From contig NZ_CALSFO010000003.1 of the NCBI RefSeq assembly GCF_943736975.1, positions 62,001-126,000 of the forward strand: a stretch of 64,000 nt of DNA. The letters are read 5' to 3'. The notes beneath the pieces are model-generated. The model was not told the origin of the DNA. It saw nothing but the letters and a program-made list of their open reading frames with translations, and did not search any database. This DNA comes from Streptococcus sp. Marseille-Q0941 (GTDB lineage: Bacteria; Bacillota; Bacilli; Lactobacillales; Streptococcaceae). The position numbers and the translations under genes are program-made. Below, in pieces: positions 47,201 through 56,032 of this stretch (position 1 is its first letter; every line of letters begins with the position of its first letter).

Positions 47201-48520
47201 ATGGAAAAACGTAGTAGAAGAAAACAAAAGCAATCAGGCATACCAGTTGTCAAAGTGTCTATCCAATTTTTCAAAAATTACCGACATTGGAGTAATAAAA
47301 CTTTTATTGTAGTTTTATTGATTGCTGTTGCTTTCTCGATGGCCTTGACCTTATTAGCTCAAGGGATAAAGGGAGTTCCATTGTGGAATAGTAGTGCAAC
47401 TGCAGTGAGTCAAAATTCGGACTCTAAAGAGAAGAATTCTGTAACGGAACAGGAAACAAGTGCTCGAATTATGGCAAACGGTGATTTGCTCTACCATGAC
47501 ATTATTTACATTTCAGCAAAAAAGGCAGATGGGACCTACGATTTTCATGAAAATTTTGAATACGTAAAACCTTGGCTTAAGCAAGCGGACTTAGTTCTTG
47601 GTGATTTCGAAGGAACTGTAAATAAAGACCACTATCTTGCAGGTTATCCTTTATTTAATGCACCTGGTGAAGTTATGGATGCTATCAAAGATGCAGGCTA
47701 TCAAGTGCTAGACTTGGCTCACAATCATATATTGGATTCTCAGATTGAGGGAGTAGTTTCAACGGCAGATGCTATTGAAAAGGCAGGAATGACACCAGTC
47801 GGAGTCTATACTCATGAATCCCGGGATAAGGCTCCTTTAGTTATCAAGGAAGTCAATGGTATTAAAGTTGCTATTTTGGCCTATTCCTATGGTTTTAACG
47901 GCATTGAACAAAGCATTTCTCAAGAGGATTATAATCGTTATCTTTCAGATTTAGATGAAGATAAGATGAAGGCTGAAATCGAAAGGGCTGAAAAAGAAGC
48001 AGATATCACGGTCATCATGCCTCAGATGGGAGTTGAGTATCAAATTGAGCCGACTGAGGAGCAAAAGAAACTCTATCATAAAATGATTGATTGGGGGGCT
48101 GATATTATTTTTGGAGGTCACCCTCACGTTGTTGAACCAGCTGAAACGGTTGAAAAAGACGGTGATAAAAAACTTATTATCTACTCTATGGGGAATTTCA
48201 TCTCAAATCAACGGATTGAAACCATGCAGGATGTTGAAAACGCTAAATGGACGGAACGTGGAGTCCTCATGGATGTGACTATTAAGAAAAAATCAGGTAA
48301 GACGACTATTGAAACTGCCAAAGCCCATCCAAGCTGGGTTAGTCGTACTCCAAAGGGAGGCTATTCTCCAGAAGGGTATCCACTCTATCTTTACCAAACC
48401 TATATCTTGGAAGATTTTATAGAGGGAGGAAAATACCGCAGTCAGTTAGATGAGGCTACCAAGGAACGGGTAGACATAGCTTACAAAGAAATGAATGAGC
48501 ATGTAGGTTTGAAGTGGTAG
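47201..48520 (+). CDS. CapA/PgsA-family membrane-anchored protein
   Basis: 439 residues from the ATG at 47201 (AAGGAGA upstream), preferred over a TTG at 47174. A basic N-terminus and one transmembrane helix (about 38-60) are followed by an extracellular metallophosphatase-like CapA domain: ANGDLLYHD, GDFEGTVN, AHNHILD, GGHPHVVEP and SMGNFIS carry the expected Asp/His/Asn ligands. Databases name it capsule/poly-gamma-glutamate synthesis, but no pgsBC genes are near, so its substrate is unknown. Confidence 0.87.
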   Translation: MEKRSRRKQKQSGIPVVKVSIQFFKNYRHWSNKTFIVVLLIAVAFSMALTLLAQGIKGVPLWNSSATAVSQNSDSKEKNSVTEQETSARIMANGDLLYHDIIYISAKKADGTYDFHENFEYVKPWLKQADLVLGDFEGTVNKDHYLAGYPLFNAPGEVMDAIKDAGYQVLDLAHNHILDSQIEGVVSTADAIEKAGMTPVGVYTHESRDKAPLVIKEVNGIKVAILAYSYGFNGIEQSISQEDYNRYLSDLDEDKMKAEIERAEKEADITVIMPQMGVEYQIEPTEEQKKLYHKMIDWGADIIFGGHPHVVEPAETVEKDGDKKLIIYSMGNFISNQRIETMQDVENAKWTERGVLMDVTIKKKSGKTTIETAKAHPSWVSRTPKGGYSPEGYPLYLYQTYILEDFIEGGKYRSQLDEATKERVDIAYKEMNEHVGLKW

Positions 48521-48544
48521 TTATTTGAACTACAAGGAGACATA

Positions 48545-49372
48545 ATGGAAATTAAGATTATTGCGACAGACATGGATGGAACCTTGTTAGACCCGAGAGG
48601 TCAGCTGGATCTTCCTCGTCTAGAGAAAATTATAGATCAGTTAGACCGACGTGGCGTTCGTTTTGTCATTGCAACAGGAAATGAAATTCATCGTATGCGT
48701 CAATTACTGGGACATCTGGCAGAGAGAGTAGTTCTCGTTGTTGCTAATGGTGCTCGTATATTTGAACACAATGAATTATTGCAGGCGCAAACTTGGGATG
48801 ACGATATGGTTGATAAAGCTTTAGCTCATTTCAGAGGCAGAGAATGCCAAAATCAGTTTGTTGTAACTGCTATGAATGGTGGTTTTGTCAAGGAAGGTAC
48901 AGTTTTTACAGAACTTGATAAATTTATGACACCAGAGATGATTGAAAAGCTCTATCAACGAATGAACTTTGTTGATGAATTTGACTCCGGTCTCTTCGGT
49001 GGTGTTCTCAAGATGAGCATGGTAGTCGGTGAAGAGCGATTGGAATCCGTTTTACAGGAAATCAATGACTTGTTTGATGGTCGTGTTCGAGCTGTTTCTA
49101 GTGGATATGGCTGTATTGATATCTTACAAGATGGCATTCATAAGGCCTGGGGCTTAGAGGAATTGCTCAAACGTTGGAACTTAAAATCTGAACAAATCAT
49201 GGCCTTTGGAGATAGTGAAAATGACATTGAAATGTTAGAAATGGCGGGAATTTCTTATGCCATGGAAAATGCAGAGGAGAGGGTCAAGGAGATTGCGACA
49301 GAAGTAGCACCAGCAAATAGTCAGGCAGGTGTTTATCAAGTTTTAGAAAACTGGCTAGAAAAAGGAGAATAA
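48545..49372 (+). CDS. HAD-superfamily (Cof-type) hydrolase
   Basis: 275 residues. Motif I TDMDGTLLD (residues 8-16) with both aspartates, motif III lysine (IHKAWG) and motif IV FGDSENDIEML are intact. C2B cap. It dephosphorylates an unknown sugar or cofactor phosphate. It is 24 bp after the CapA-like gene (AAGGAGA SD) and one base before the SGNH hydrolase gene, forming an operon. Confidence 0.9.
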   Translation: MEIKIIATDMDGTLLDPRGQLDLPRLEKIIDQLDRRGVRFVIATGNEIHRMRQLLGHLAERVVLVVANGARIFEHNELLQAQTWDDDMVDKALAHFRGRECQNQFVVTAMNGGFVKEGTVFTELDKFMTPEMIEKLYQRMNFVDEFDSGLFGGVLKMSMVVGEERLESVLQEINDLFDGRVRAVSSGYGCIDILQDGIHKAWGLEELLKRWNLKSEQIMAFGDSENDIEMLEMAGISYAMENAEERVKEIATEVAPANSQAGVYQVLENWLEKGE

Positions 49373-49373
49373 C

Positions 49374-50009
49374 TTGGCAGTACAGCTATTAGAAAACTGG
49401 CTCTTGAAAGAGCAGGAAAAAATTCAAACCAAGTATCGTCAACTGAATCAAATCTCGGTCATTGAGCCAGATATTATCTTTATCGGAGATTCTATTGTTG
49501 AATATTATCCCTTGCAAGAATTACTAGGGACAGCAAAGACCATTGTGAATAGAGGGATTCGAGGCTATCAAACCGGACTTTTACTAGATAACCTTGATGC
49601 CCACCTCTATGGTGATGCAGTGGATCAAATTGTACTTTTGATTGGGACAAATGACATTGGGAAGGAAGTTCCAATGAGTCGAGCACTAACCAATCTCGAG
49701 AGTGTGATTCAAACTATTTCCCGTGACTATCCGCTGTCACAGATTAAGCTCGTTTCTATTCTGCCAGTACATCAAGGAGAGGAATACAAACAGACAGTTT
49801 ATATTCGTACAAATGAGAAAATTAAGGAATGGAACCAAGCCTATCAAGAACTGGCTTCTGCCTACATGCAGGTAGAATATGTGTCTGTGTTTGAGAACTT
49901 ACTCGATCAAGAAGGACAACTCAAATCAGACTATACAACGGATGGCCTTCATCTCAGCGTTTCTGGCTATCAGGCCCTATCAGAAAGCTTGAAAACTAGC
50001 CTTTTCTAG
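49374..50009 (+). CDS. SGNH/GDSL-family hydrolase (TTG start)
   Basis: 211 residues from a TTG at 49374, with GGAGAA five bases upstream; the preceding HAD stop is at once upstream. SGNH blocks: block I IFIGDSIVEYY (Ser), block II RGIRGYQ (Gly), block III IGTNDIG (Asn) and block V DGLHLSVSGY (Asp, His). Cytosolic, no signal peptide; an esterase or lipase-like activity on an unknown substrate. Confidence 0.88.
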   Translation: MAVQLLENWLLKEQEKIQTKYRQLNQISVIEPDIIFIGDSIVEYYPLQELLGTAKTIVNRGIRGYQTGLLLDNLDAHLYGDAVDQIVLLIGTNDIGKEVPMSRALTNLESVIQTISRDYPLSQIKLVSILPVHQGEEYKQTVYIRTNEKIKEWNQAYQELASAYMQVEYVSVFENLLDQEGQLKSDYTTDGLHLSVSGYQALSESLKTSLF

Positions 50010-50024
50010 GCATCTATTTGCTTT

Positions 50025-50053
50025 TTGCTTTTTTAACCTAGATAAGGTATAAT
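50025..50053 (+). promoter_or_regulatory. ssrA promoter
   Basis: TTGCTT (50025-50030), a 17-bp spacer, TATAAT (50048-50053), about 17 bp before the tmRNA 5' end. Confidence 0.75.
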
Positions 50054-50069
50054 ATCTTTATAGTCTTTT

Positions 50070-50414
50070 GGGGTCGTTACGGATTCGACAGGCATTATGA
50101 GGCATATTTTGCAACTCGTGTGGCGACGTAAACGCTCAGTTAAATATAACTGCAAAAAATAACACTTCTTACGCTCTAGCTGCCTAAAAACCAGCAGGCG
50201 TGACCCGATTCGGATTGCTCGTGTCTGATGATAGGTCTTATTATTAGCGAGATACGATCAAACTTTGTCTAGCAGTTTGGTAAGAGATTTATAGACTCGC
50301 AGTTCCTAGACTTGAGTTATGTGTCGAGGGACTGTTAAAACAATACATAACCTATGGTTGTAGACAAATATGTTAGCAGATGTTTGGACGTGGGTTCGAC
50401 TCCCACCGGCTCCA
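50070..50414 (+). ncRNA. ssrA: tmRNA (SsrA)
   Basis: Rescues stalled ribosomes. The 5' end (GGGGTCGTTACGGATTCGAC) and the 3' TΨC arm (GTTCGACTCCCACCGGCTCCA) form the Ala-tRNA-like half with an encoded CCA. The tag frame runs from GCA at 50152 to TAA at 50185-50187 and reads AKNNTSYALAA, the streptococcal degradation tag. Pseudoknot-rich sequence lies between. Confidence 0.97.
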
Positions 50415-50435
50415 TTATTCTTTTGCATTCTTTTT

Positions 50436-50462
50436 AAAACGTTGTTAAAACAACGTTTTTTA
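50436..50462 (+). terminator. ssrA terminator
   Basis: AAAACGTTGTT pairs with AACAACGTTTT; T's follow. Confidence 0.88.
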
Positions 50463-50675
50463 TTTTATTCTTTTGTGTTTTAAATCGCTAATCAAGTCCT
50501 GAAATTTCTTAAGTTTTTATCATATTTTGTGTTATAATGAAGGTGCATTAAGAAAATTGATGAAAAAATAAAATATTTTTCATGTAGTTTTCATTGTCTT
50601 AAGAGTTTACAGTTTATCTTATTTTTCTGTAATAGAAAACATTGAAAAAGTCGGTTTAGAAAGAGGTAGTGAGAA
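50463..50675 (+). promoter_or_regulatory. mntH upstream region with two candidate promoters
   Basis: An extended -10 (TGTTATAAT, 50530-50538) and a second TTTACA-N16-TGTAAT (50606-50633) precede mntH. The first would give a leader of about 130 nt. I see no clear MntR/PsaR-type palindrome and no recognisable riboswitch, so metal control cannot be claimed from sequence. Confidence 0.45.
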
Positions 50676-52010
50676 ATGTCGTCTCATAAAAAAGTTTCAC
50701 TTTCTGAGATCAATCAATCTATCGATACTCCAAATAACAATCATTTCTGGCAAAATTTAAAGGCCTTCTTGGGTCCTGGTGCCCTTGTGGCTGTAGGGTA
50801 TATGGATCCAGGAAACTGGATAACTAGCGTAGTTGGGGGTGCATCCTATAAGTACAGTCTCTTATTTGTGATCTTGATTTCGTCACTCATTGCGATGCAG
50901 CTTCAGCAGATGGCAGGAAAACTGGGGATTGTCACCCAAATGGACCTAGCACAAGCAACGGCTCATCATTCACCAAAATGGCTTCGTTATAGCCTATGGG
51001 TGATTTTGGAATTGGCCTTGATGGCGACAGACTTAGCAGAAGTACTAGGTTCAGCCATTGCCCTTAATCTTCTCTTTAAGATTCCGATTATGGTAGCCAT
51101 CCTATTGACAGTTTTGGATGTCTTTCTTTTATTGCTCTTAATGAAATTTGGCTTTAAGAAGATAGAAGCTATCGTGACAACGCTGATTTTAACAATATTG
51201 CTCATCTTTACTTATCTAGTAGCTTTGTCACATCCAAGTCTCCAAGGGATTGCTGAAGGTTATCTGCCAAATGCTACCTTATTTGAGAGTCCTCTGCCAG
51301 GACATGAAAGTCAATTAACCTTGGCTCTTGGGATTGTAGGTGCAACAGTGATGCCCCATAACTTGTATTTACATTCTTCCTTGTCTCAGACCCGGAAAAT
51401 CAACCACAAGGATAAGAATGATGTTCGTAAAGCAGTTCGTTTTATGACCTGGGACTCGAATCTTCAACTGTCCTTGGCCTTCATCGTTAACTCCCTTCTA
51501 TTGATTTTAGGGGCGGCCCTCTTTTTCGGACATGCATCTGAAATTTCTGCCTTTTCACAAATGTATAATGCCTTACAGGATTCTACAATAGCAGGTGCAA
51601 TAGCCAGTTCGACCTTATCAACCTTGTTTGCTTTGGCCCTATTAGCCAGTGGTCAAAATTCGACCATTACAGGTACCTTGACAGGGCAAATCGTCATGGA
51701 AGGCTTCTTACATATGAGATTGCCTCAGTGGTTTATTCGTTTAGCAACTCGCCTCTTTGCCCTGCTACCGGTTATAATCGTTGCTGTTTTATTCGGTCAT
51801 CAGGAAAAAACCTTGGATCAGTTATTGGTTTATTCACAAGTCTTTCTTTCGATTGCCTTACCATTTTCAATCTTCCCACTGATTTATCTAACTTCTAAGA
51901 AATCACTGATGGGAGAATTTACCAATGCCAAATGGAATATGATCCTCGGTTATATTGTTTCCATTATCTTAACGATTCTGAATGTGAAATTGCTATTTGA
52001 TATTTTTTAA
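50676..52010 (+). CDS. mntH: Nramp-family Mn2+/divalent metal transporter
   Basis: 444 residues with about eleven transmembrane helices. Nramp signatures are intact: DPGNW in TM1 (GYMDPGNWITS) and MPH in TM6 (VMPHNLYLHSS), the metal-binding Asp/Asn and Met. Proton-coupled Mn2+ (and Fe2+) uptake. AAAGAGG precedes the ATG. A bidirectional terminator shared with tRNA-Ser follows. Confidence 0.93.
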   Translation: MSSHKKVSLSEINQSIDTPNNNHFWQNLKAFLGPGALVAVGYMDPGNWITSVVGGASYKYSLLFVILISSLIAMQLQQMAGKLGIVTQMDLAQATAHHSPKWLRYSLWVILELALMATDLAEVLGSAIALNLLFKIPIMVAILLTVLDVFLLLLLMKFGFKKIEAIVTTLILTILLIFTYLVALSHPSLQGIAEGYLPNATLFESPLPGHESQLTLALGIVGATVMPHNLYLHSSLSQTRKINHKDKNDVRKAVRFMTWDSNLQLSLAFIVNSLLLILGAALFFGHASEISAFSQMYNALQDSTIAGAIASSTLSTLFALALLASGQNSTITGTLTGQIVMEGFLHMRLPQWFIRLATRLFALLPVIIVAVLFGHQEKTLDQLLVYSQVFLSIALPFSIFPLIYLTSKKSLMGEFTNAKWNMILGYIVSIILTILNVKLLFDIF

Positions 52011-52045
52011 TAAATTCTCCTCTAGTTTTAGAACTGACATATAAG

Positions 52046-52080
52046 AAAAAGATACCCAAAAAAACTTGGGTATCTTTTTT
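52046..52080. terminator. Bidirectional terminator of mntH and tRNA-Ser
   Basis: AAAAAGATACCCAA pairs with TTGGGTATCTTTTT; the A-run on the left and T-run on the right serve both directions. Confidence 0.9.
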
Positions 52081-52087
52081 ATGTAGA

Positions 52088-52175
52088 CGGAAGACATGGG
52101 ATTCGAACCCACGCACGCTTTAACACGCCTACCGCGTTTCCAACACGGCCTCTTAAGCCTCTTGAGTAATCTTCC
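52088..52175 (-). tRNA. tRNA-Ser (GGA anticodon)
   Basis: 88-nt class II tRNA on the minus strand: acceptor GGAAGAT/GTCTTCC, anticodon stem CCGTG/CGCGG with loop TTGGAAA (anticodon GGA), a long variable arm, T-loop TTCGAAT. CCA is not encoded. Confidence 0.95.
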
Positions 52176-52190
52176 AATACTTACTAACCT

Positions 52191-52219
52191 AGTCTACCAT
52201 AAAGCCTTATTTCTTGCAA
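52191..52219 (-). promoter_or_regulatory. tRNA-Ser promoter
   Basis: Minus-strand TTGCAA (52214-52219), a 17-bp spacer, TAGACT (52191-52196). Confidence 0.6.
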
Positions 52220-52308
52220 ATATATTTGAAGTAGAATAATGATTGATAGAAAATGAAAGAAGATGACAAAAAATGCTTGATTTTAATTTTTTTATGATAG
52301 AATGAATA

Positions 52309-52323
52309 ATGTAATCGTTAACA
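52309..52323 (+). promoter_or_regulatory. cre (CcpA) site of the fru operon
   Basis: ATGTAATCGTTAACA fits the CcpA consensus WTGNAANCGNWNNCA at every defined position. It lies 13 bp upstream of the fruR ATG and 10 bp after a TATGAT box (52293-52298), where it would block the transcript under glucose excess. Confidence 0.72.
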
Positions 52324-52335
52324 GGAGGTAAACTA

Positions 52336-53076
52336 ATGCTAAAAAGTGAACGAAAACAGGTGATTTTAGAAGAATTGAAACAGCATAAAATCGTCTCTCT
52401 AGAGAAATTGGTAGGCTTGCTAGATACTTCAGAATCAACGGTTAGACGTGATTTGGATGAATTGGAATCTGAAAATAAACTTCGTCGAGTGCATGGAGGA
52501 GCAGAGTTGCCTCACTCCTTGCAAGAAGAAGAAACCATTCAAGAAAAATCTATCAAAAACCTTCAAGAGAAAAAGTTGATCGCTCAAAAAGCAGCTTCTC
52601 TCATCAAAGAAAAAGATGTTATCTTTGTGGATGCAGGAAGTACGACAGCCTTTCTCATTAAAGAATTGGAGCGAAAAGACATTACAGTGGTAACTAATTC
52701 CATTCACCATGCGGTTCAATTAGTGGATAAACAAATCCCAACAGTCATTATCGGTGGTGGAGTCAAGATGACAACTGATGCCAGTATCGGAGGAGTAGCT
52801 CTCAACCAGATTAACCAACTGCACTTTGATCGTGCCTTTATCGGAATGAATGGTGTCGATGAAGGTTACTATACGACTCCTGATATGGAGGAGGGAGCTG
52901 TCAAGCGTGCTATCTTAGAAAATGCTAAACAGACTTATATTTTGGCAGATTCGTCCAAGATTGGCCAGTCTTGCTTTGCTAAGGTCGCCCCTATAAAACG
53001 TGCTATTGTCATTACAAGCAAGGGTCACGAACTCTTGCCTGCTATCAAAGAGAAGACGGAGGTAATTGAATTATGA
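52336..53076 (+). CDS. fruR: DeoR-family fructose operon regulator
   Basis: 246 residues. N-terminal winged HTH (SERKQVILEELKQHKI...SESTVRRDLDELE), and a C-terminal sugar-phosphate sensor domain with DAGSTTAFL and GGGVKMTTDAS. AGGAGG is the SD. It overlaps fruK by 4 bp (ATGA). It regulates the downstream fructose PTS operon, probably sensing fructose 1-phosphate. Confidence 0.93.
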   Translation: MLKSERKQVILEELKQHKIVSLEKLVGLLDTSESTVRRDLDELESENKLRRVHGGAELPHSLQEEETIQEKSIKNLQEKKLIAQKAASLIKEKDVIFVDAGSTTAFLIKELERKDITVVTNSIHHAVQLVDKQIPTVIIGGGVKMTTDASIGGVALNQINQLHFDRAFIGMNGVDEGYYTTPDMEEGAVKRAILENAKQTYILADSSKIGQSCFAKVAPIKRAIVITSKGHELLPAIKEKTEVIEL

Positions 53077-54002
53077 TATATACAGTCACGCTAAATCCAT
53101 CTATTGACTACATTGTCCGTCTGGATAAAGTGGAAGTAGGTAGTGTCAATCGTATGGACAGTGATGATAAATTTGCTGGTGGCAAAGGGATCAATGTTAG
53201 CCGTGTCTTGAAACGTTTGGATATTCCAAATACAGCGACGGGCTTCATTGGTGGATTTACTGGTAAATTCATCACAGACACTTTGGCTGAAGAGCAAATT
53301 GAGACACGCTTTGTCCAGGTGGCAGAAGATACGCGCATCAATGTCAAGATTAAAGCAGAACAAGAAACAGAAATCAACGGAACTGGTCCTAGTGTTGAAT
53401 CAGAGCAACTGGAAGAGTTGAAAGATATTCTTTCAAGTTTAACAGCAGAAGATACAGTTGTCTTTGCAGGATCAAGCGCTAAAAACTTAGGCAATGTCAT
53501 CTATAAGGATTTGATTGCCCTGACTCGTCAGACAGGCGCTCAAGTGGTTTGTGACTTTGAGGGTCAGACTTTAATCGATAGTTTGGATTATCAACCCCTT
53601 TTAGTTAAACCAAATAATCATGAACTTGGAGCTATCTTTGGTGTTAAATTAGACAGTTTAGATGAAAGTGAGAAATATGCCCGAGAGTTATTGGCTAAAG
53701 GTGCTCAAAACGTTATTATTTCTATGGCTGGTGATGGAGCACTTCTGGTAACTTCAGAGGGTGCATACTTTGCTAAACCGATCAAGGGAACTGTTAAAAA
53801 CTCAGTGGGTGCTGGTGACTCTATGGTTGCTGGATTTACGTGTGAGTTTGTCAAATCAAAAGATGCAGTAGAAGCCTTCAAATGGGGTGTGGCTTGTGGA
53901 ACAGCAACTACATTTTCAGATGATTTAGCAACTGCAGCATTTATTAAAGAAACTTATGAAAAAGTTGAGGTAGAAAAAAGAAGAAAATTCAAGATTTATT
54001 GA
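53073..54002 (+). CDS. fruK: 1-phosphofructokinase, C-terminus extended by junction change
   Basis: 309 residues; phosphorylates fructose 1-phosphate to fructose 1,6-bisphosphate. PfkB motifs: GGKGINVSRVL, the AGSSAKNLG loop, VKPNNHELGA and the catalytic GAGDSMVAGF. The end departs from the family: after the expected C-terminus (about VEVEK) the frame runs on as RRKFKIY into DNA that normally encodes the FruA N-terminus in another frame. The catalytic domain is intact, so the enzyme is probably active. Confidence 0.9.
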   Translation: MIYTVTLNPSIDYIVRLDKVEVGSVNRMDSDDKFAGGKGINVSRVLKRLDIPNTATGFIGGFTGKFITDTLAEEQIETRFVQVAEDTRINVKIKAEQETEINGTGPSVESEQLEELKDILSSLTAEDTVVFAGSSAKNLGNVIYKDLIALTRQTGAQVVCDFEGQTLIDSLDYQPLLVKPNNHELGAIFGVKLDSLDESEKYARELLAKGAQNVIISMAGDGALLVTSEGAYFAKPIKGTVKNSVGAGDSMVAGFTCEFVKSKDAVEAFKWGVACGTATTFSDDLATAAFIKETYEKVEVEKRRKFKIY

Positions 54003-55942
54003 GAAAAGATGTCATGTTGCTGGATTTGCAGGCAACTGAAAAAACAGCGGTTATCGAAGAAATGATTCATAGCTTGGTAAATCACGGTTATGTGACAGAT
54101 TTTGAAACCTTTAAATAAGGAATTTTAGCCCGTGAAGCTCTCTCTTCCACTGGTCTGGGTGACGGAATTGCTATGCCTCACAGCAAGAACTCTGCTGTCA
54201 AAGAAGCGACTGTTCTCTTTGCTAAGTCAAACAAGGGTGTTGACTACGAAAGTTTAGACGGGCAACCAACAGACCTCTTCTTTATGATTGCGGCTCCAGA
54301 AGGTGCTAATGATACTCACTTAGCTGCCTTAGCAGAATTGTCTCAATACTTGATGAAAGACGGCTTTGCTGACAAACTTCGTCAAGTAACATCTGCTGAC
54401 CAAGTCATTGAGCTTTTTGACCAAGCTTCAGAAAAAGCTCAAGAACCAGTTCAAGCTCCTGCAAATGAATCTGGTGACTTTATCGTAGCAGTTACAGCTT
54501 GTACAACAGGAATTGCCCACACATACATGGCCCAAGAAGCTCTTCAAAAAGTGGCTGCGGAAATGGGTGTTGGTATCAAGGTTGAAACCAACGGTGCAAG
54601 TGGTGTAGGCAACAAATTAACAGCAGAAGATATCCGCAATGCCAAAGCTGTTATCATCGCTGCAGATAAAGCAGTTGAGATGGATCGTTTCGATGGTAAA
54701 CCATTGGTGAACCGTCCAGTTGCAGACGGTATCCGTAAGACAGAAGAGTTGATCAACTTGGCTCTTTCTGGTAATGCTGAAGTCTACCGTGCTGCTAACG
54801 GAGCGCAAGCTTCAACAGCATCTAATGAAAAACAAAGTCTAGGTGGTTCCTTCTACAAACACTTGATGAGTGGTGTATCACAAATGTTGCCATTCGTTAT
54901 CGGGAGCGGTATCATGATTGCTCTTGCTTTCTTGATTGACGGTGCTTTGGGTGTACCTAATGAGAGCCTTGGAAATCTTGGTTCTTACCATGAGCTAGCT
55001 TCTATGTTCATGAAAATCGGTGGGTCAGCCTTTGGTTTGATGCTTCCAGTGTTTGCAGGATATGTTGCTTACTCAATCGCTGAAAAACCAGGTTTGGTAG
55101 CCGGTTTCGTAGCTGGTGCTATCGCTAAAGAAGGTTATGCCTTTGGTAAAATCCCTTACGCTCAGGGTGGTGAAGCAACTTCAGCTCTTGCAGGAGTATC
55201 ATCAGGTTTCCTTGGAGCCCTAGTAGGTGGATTTATCGCTGGTGCCTTGGTTCTCTTGATTAAGAAATATGTAAAAGTTCCTCGTTCACTTGAAGGTGCT
55301 AAATCAATCCTTCTCTTGCCACTTTTTGGAACAATCTTGACAGGATTTGTTATGCTAGCTGTTAATATCCCAATGGCCGCAATCAATACTGGTATGAATA
55401 ACTTCCTCGCTGGTCTTAGTGGAGGGTCTGCTATTCTTCTTGGTCTTGTTCTTGGAGGAATGATGGCTGTCGATATGGGTGGACCTGTCAATAAAGCCGC
55501 TTATGTCTTTGGTACTGGTACTCTTGCAGCAACAGTGTCAACAGGTGGTTCAGCAGCTATGGCAGCAGTTATGGCTGGAGGAATGGTTCCGCCGCTAGCA
55601 GTATTCATTGCGACTCTTCTTTTCAAGGACAAATTTACCAAAGAAGAACGTAACTCTGGTTTGACAAATATCGTAATGGGCTTGTCATTCATCACTGAAG
55701 GTGCGATTCCATTTGGTGCTGCTGACCCAGCTCGCGCTATCCCTAGCTTTATGGTTGGTTCAGCTTTAGCAGGTGGACTGGTTGGTCTGGCAGGTATCAA
55801 ACTTATGGCACCTCACGGGGGGATCTTTGTTATCGCTCTTACAACAAATGCCTTCCTTTTCCTTGTCTTTGTCTTTGTCTTGGTAGGGTCTCTTGTAAGT
55901 GGAGCTTTGTTTGGTTACCTACGCAAACCATCAGAAAAATAA
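53987..55942 (+). pseudogene. fruA: Fructose-specific PTS transporter FruA (IIABC), start lost and nonsense codon
   Basis: The sequence encodes IIA, IIB and IIC of the fructose PTS, but the IIA end is broken twice. In the fruA frame the recognisable N-terminus (IQDLLRKDVMLLDLQAT) has no ATG, because the fruK stop/fruA SD/start region is missing. An in-frame TAA at 54116-54118 replaces the expected glutamate of ETFKEGILAREAL. From 54173 (ATG of MPHSKN, whose His is the phosphorylated residue of IIA) the frame is open for 589 codons: IIB (AVTACTTGIAHTYMA, with phosphocysteine) and the whole IIC membrane part with GGPVNKAAY and ITEGAIPF are intact. Without re-initiation the protein lacks about 60 residues of IIA. 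Confidence 0.85.
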
Positions 55943-55956
55943 TTACAAACACAATT

Positions 55957-55992
55957 AAATGACTGAACACGAAAGTGGGCAGTCATTTTTTT
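55957..55992 (+). terminator. Terminator of the fru operon
   Basis: AAATGACTG pairs with CAGTCATTT, with a T-run. Confidence 0.85.
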
Positions 55993-56017
55993 AACCTCTC
56001 GAAAAGTTCATGAAATA

Positions 56018-56026
56018 TGTTATAAT
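56018..56026 (+). promoter_or_regulatory. Extended -10 promoter for leaderless ftsK
   Basis: TGTTATAAT ends at 56026; AGAAGA and the ATG at 56033 follow. No SD. Confidence 0.62.
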
Positions 56027-56032
56027 AGAAGA

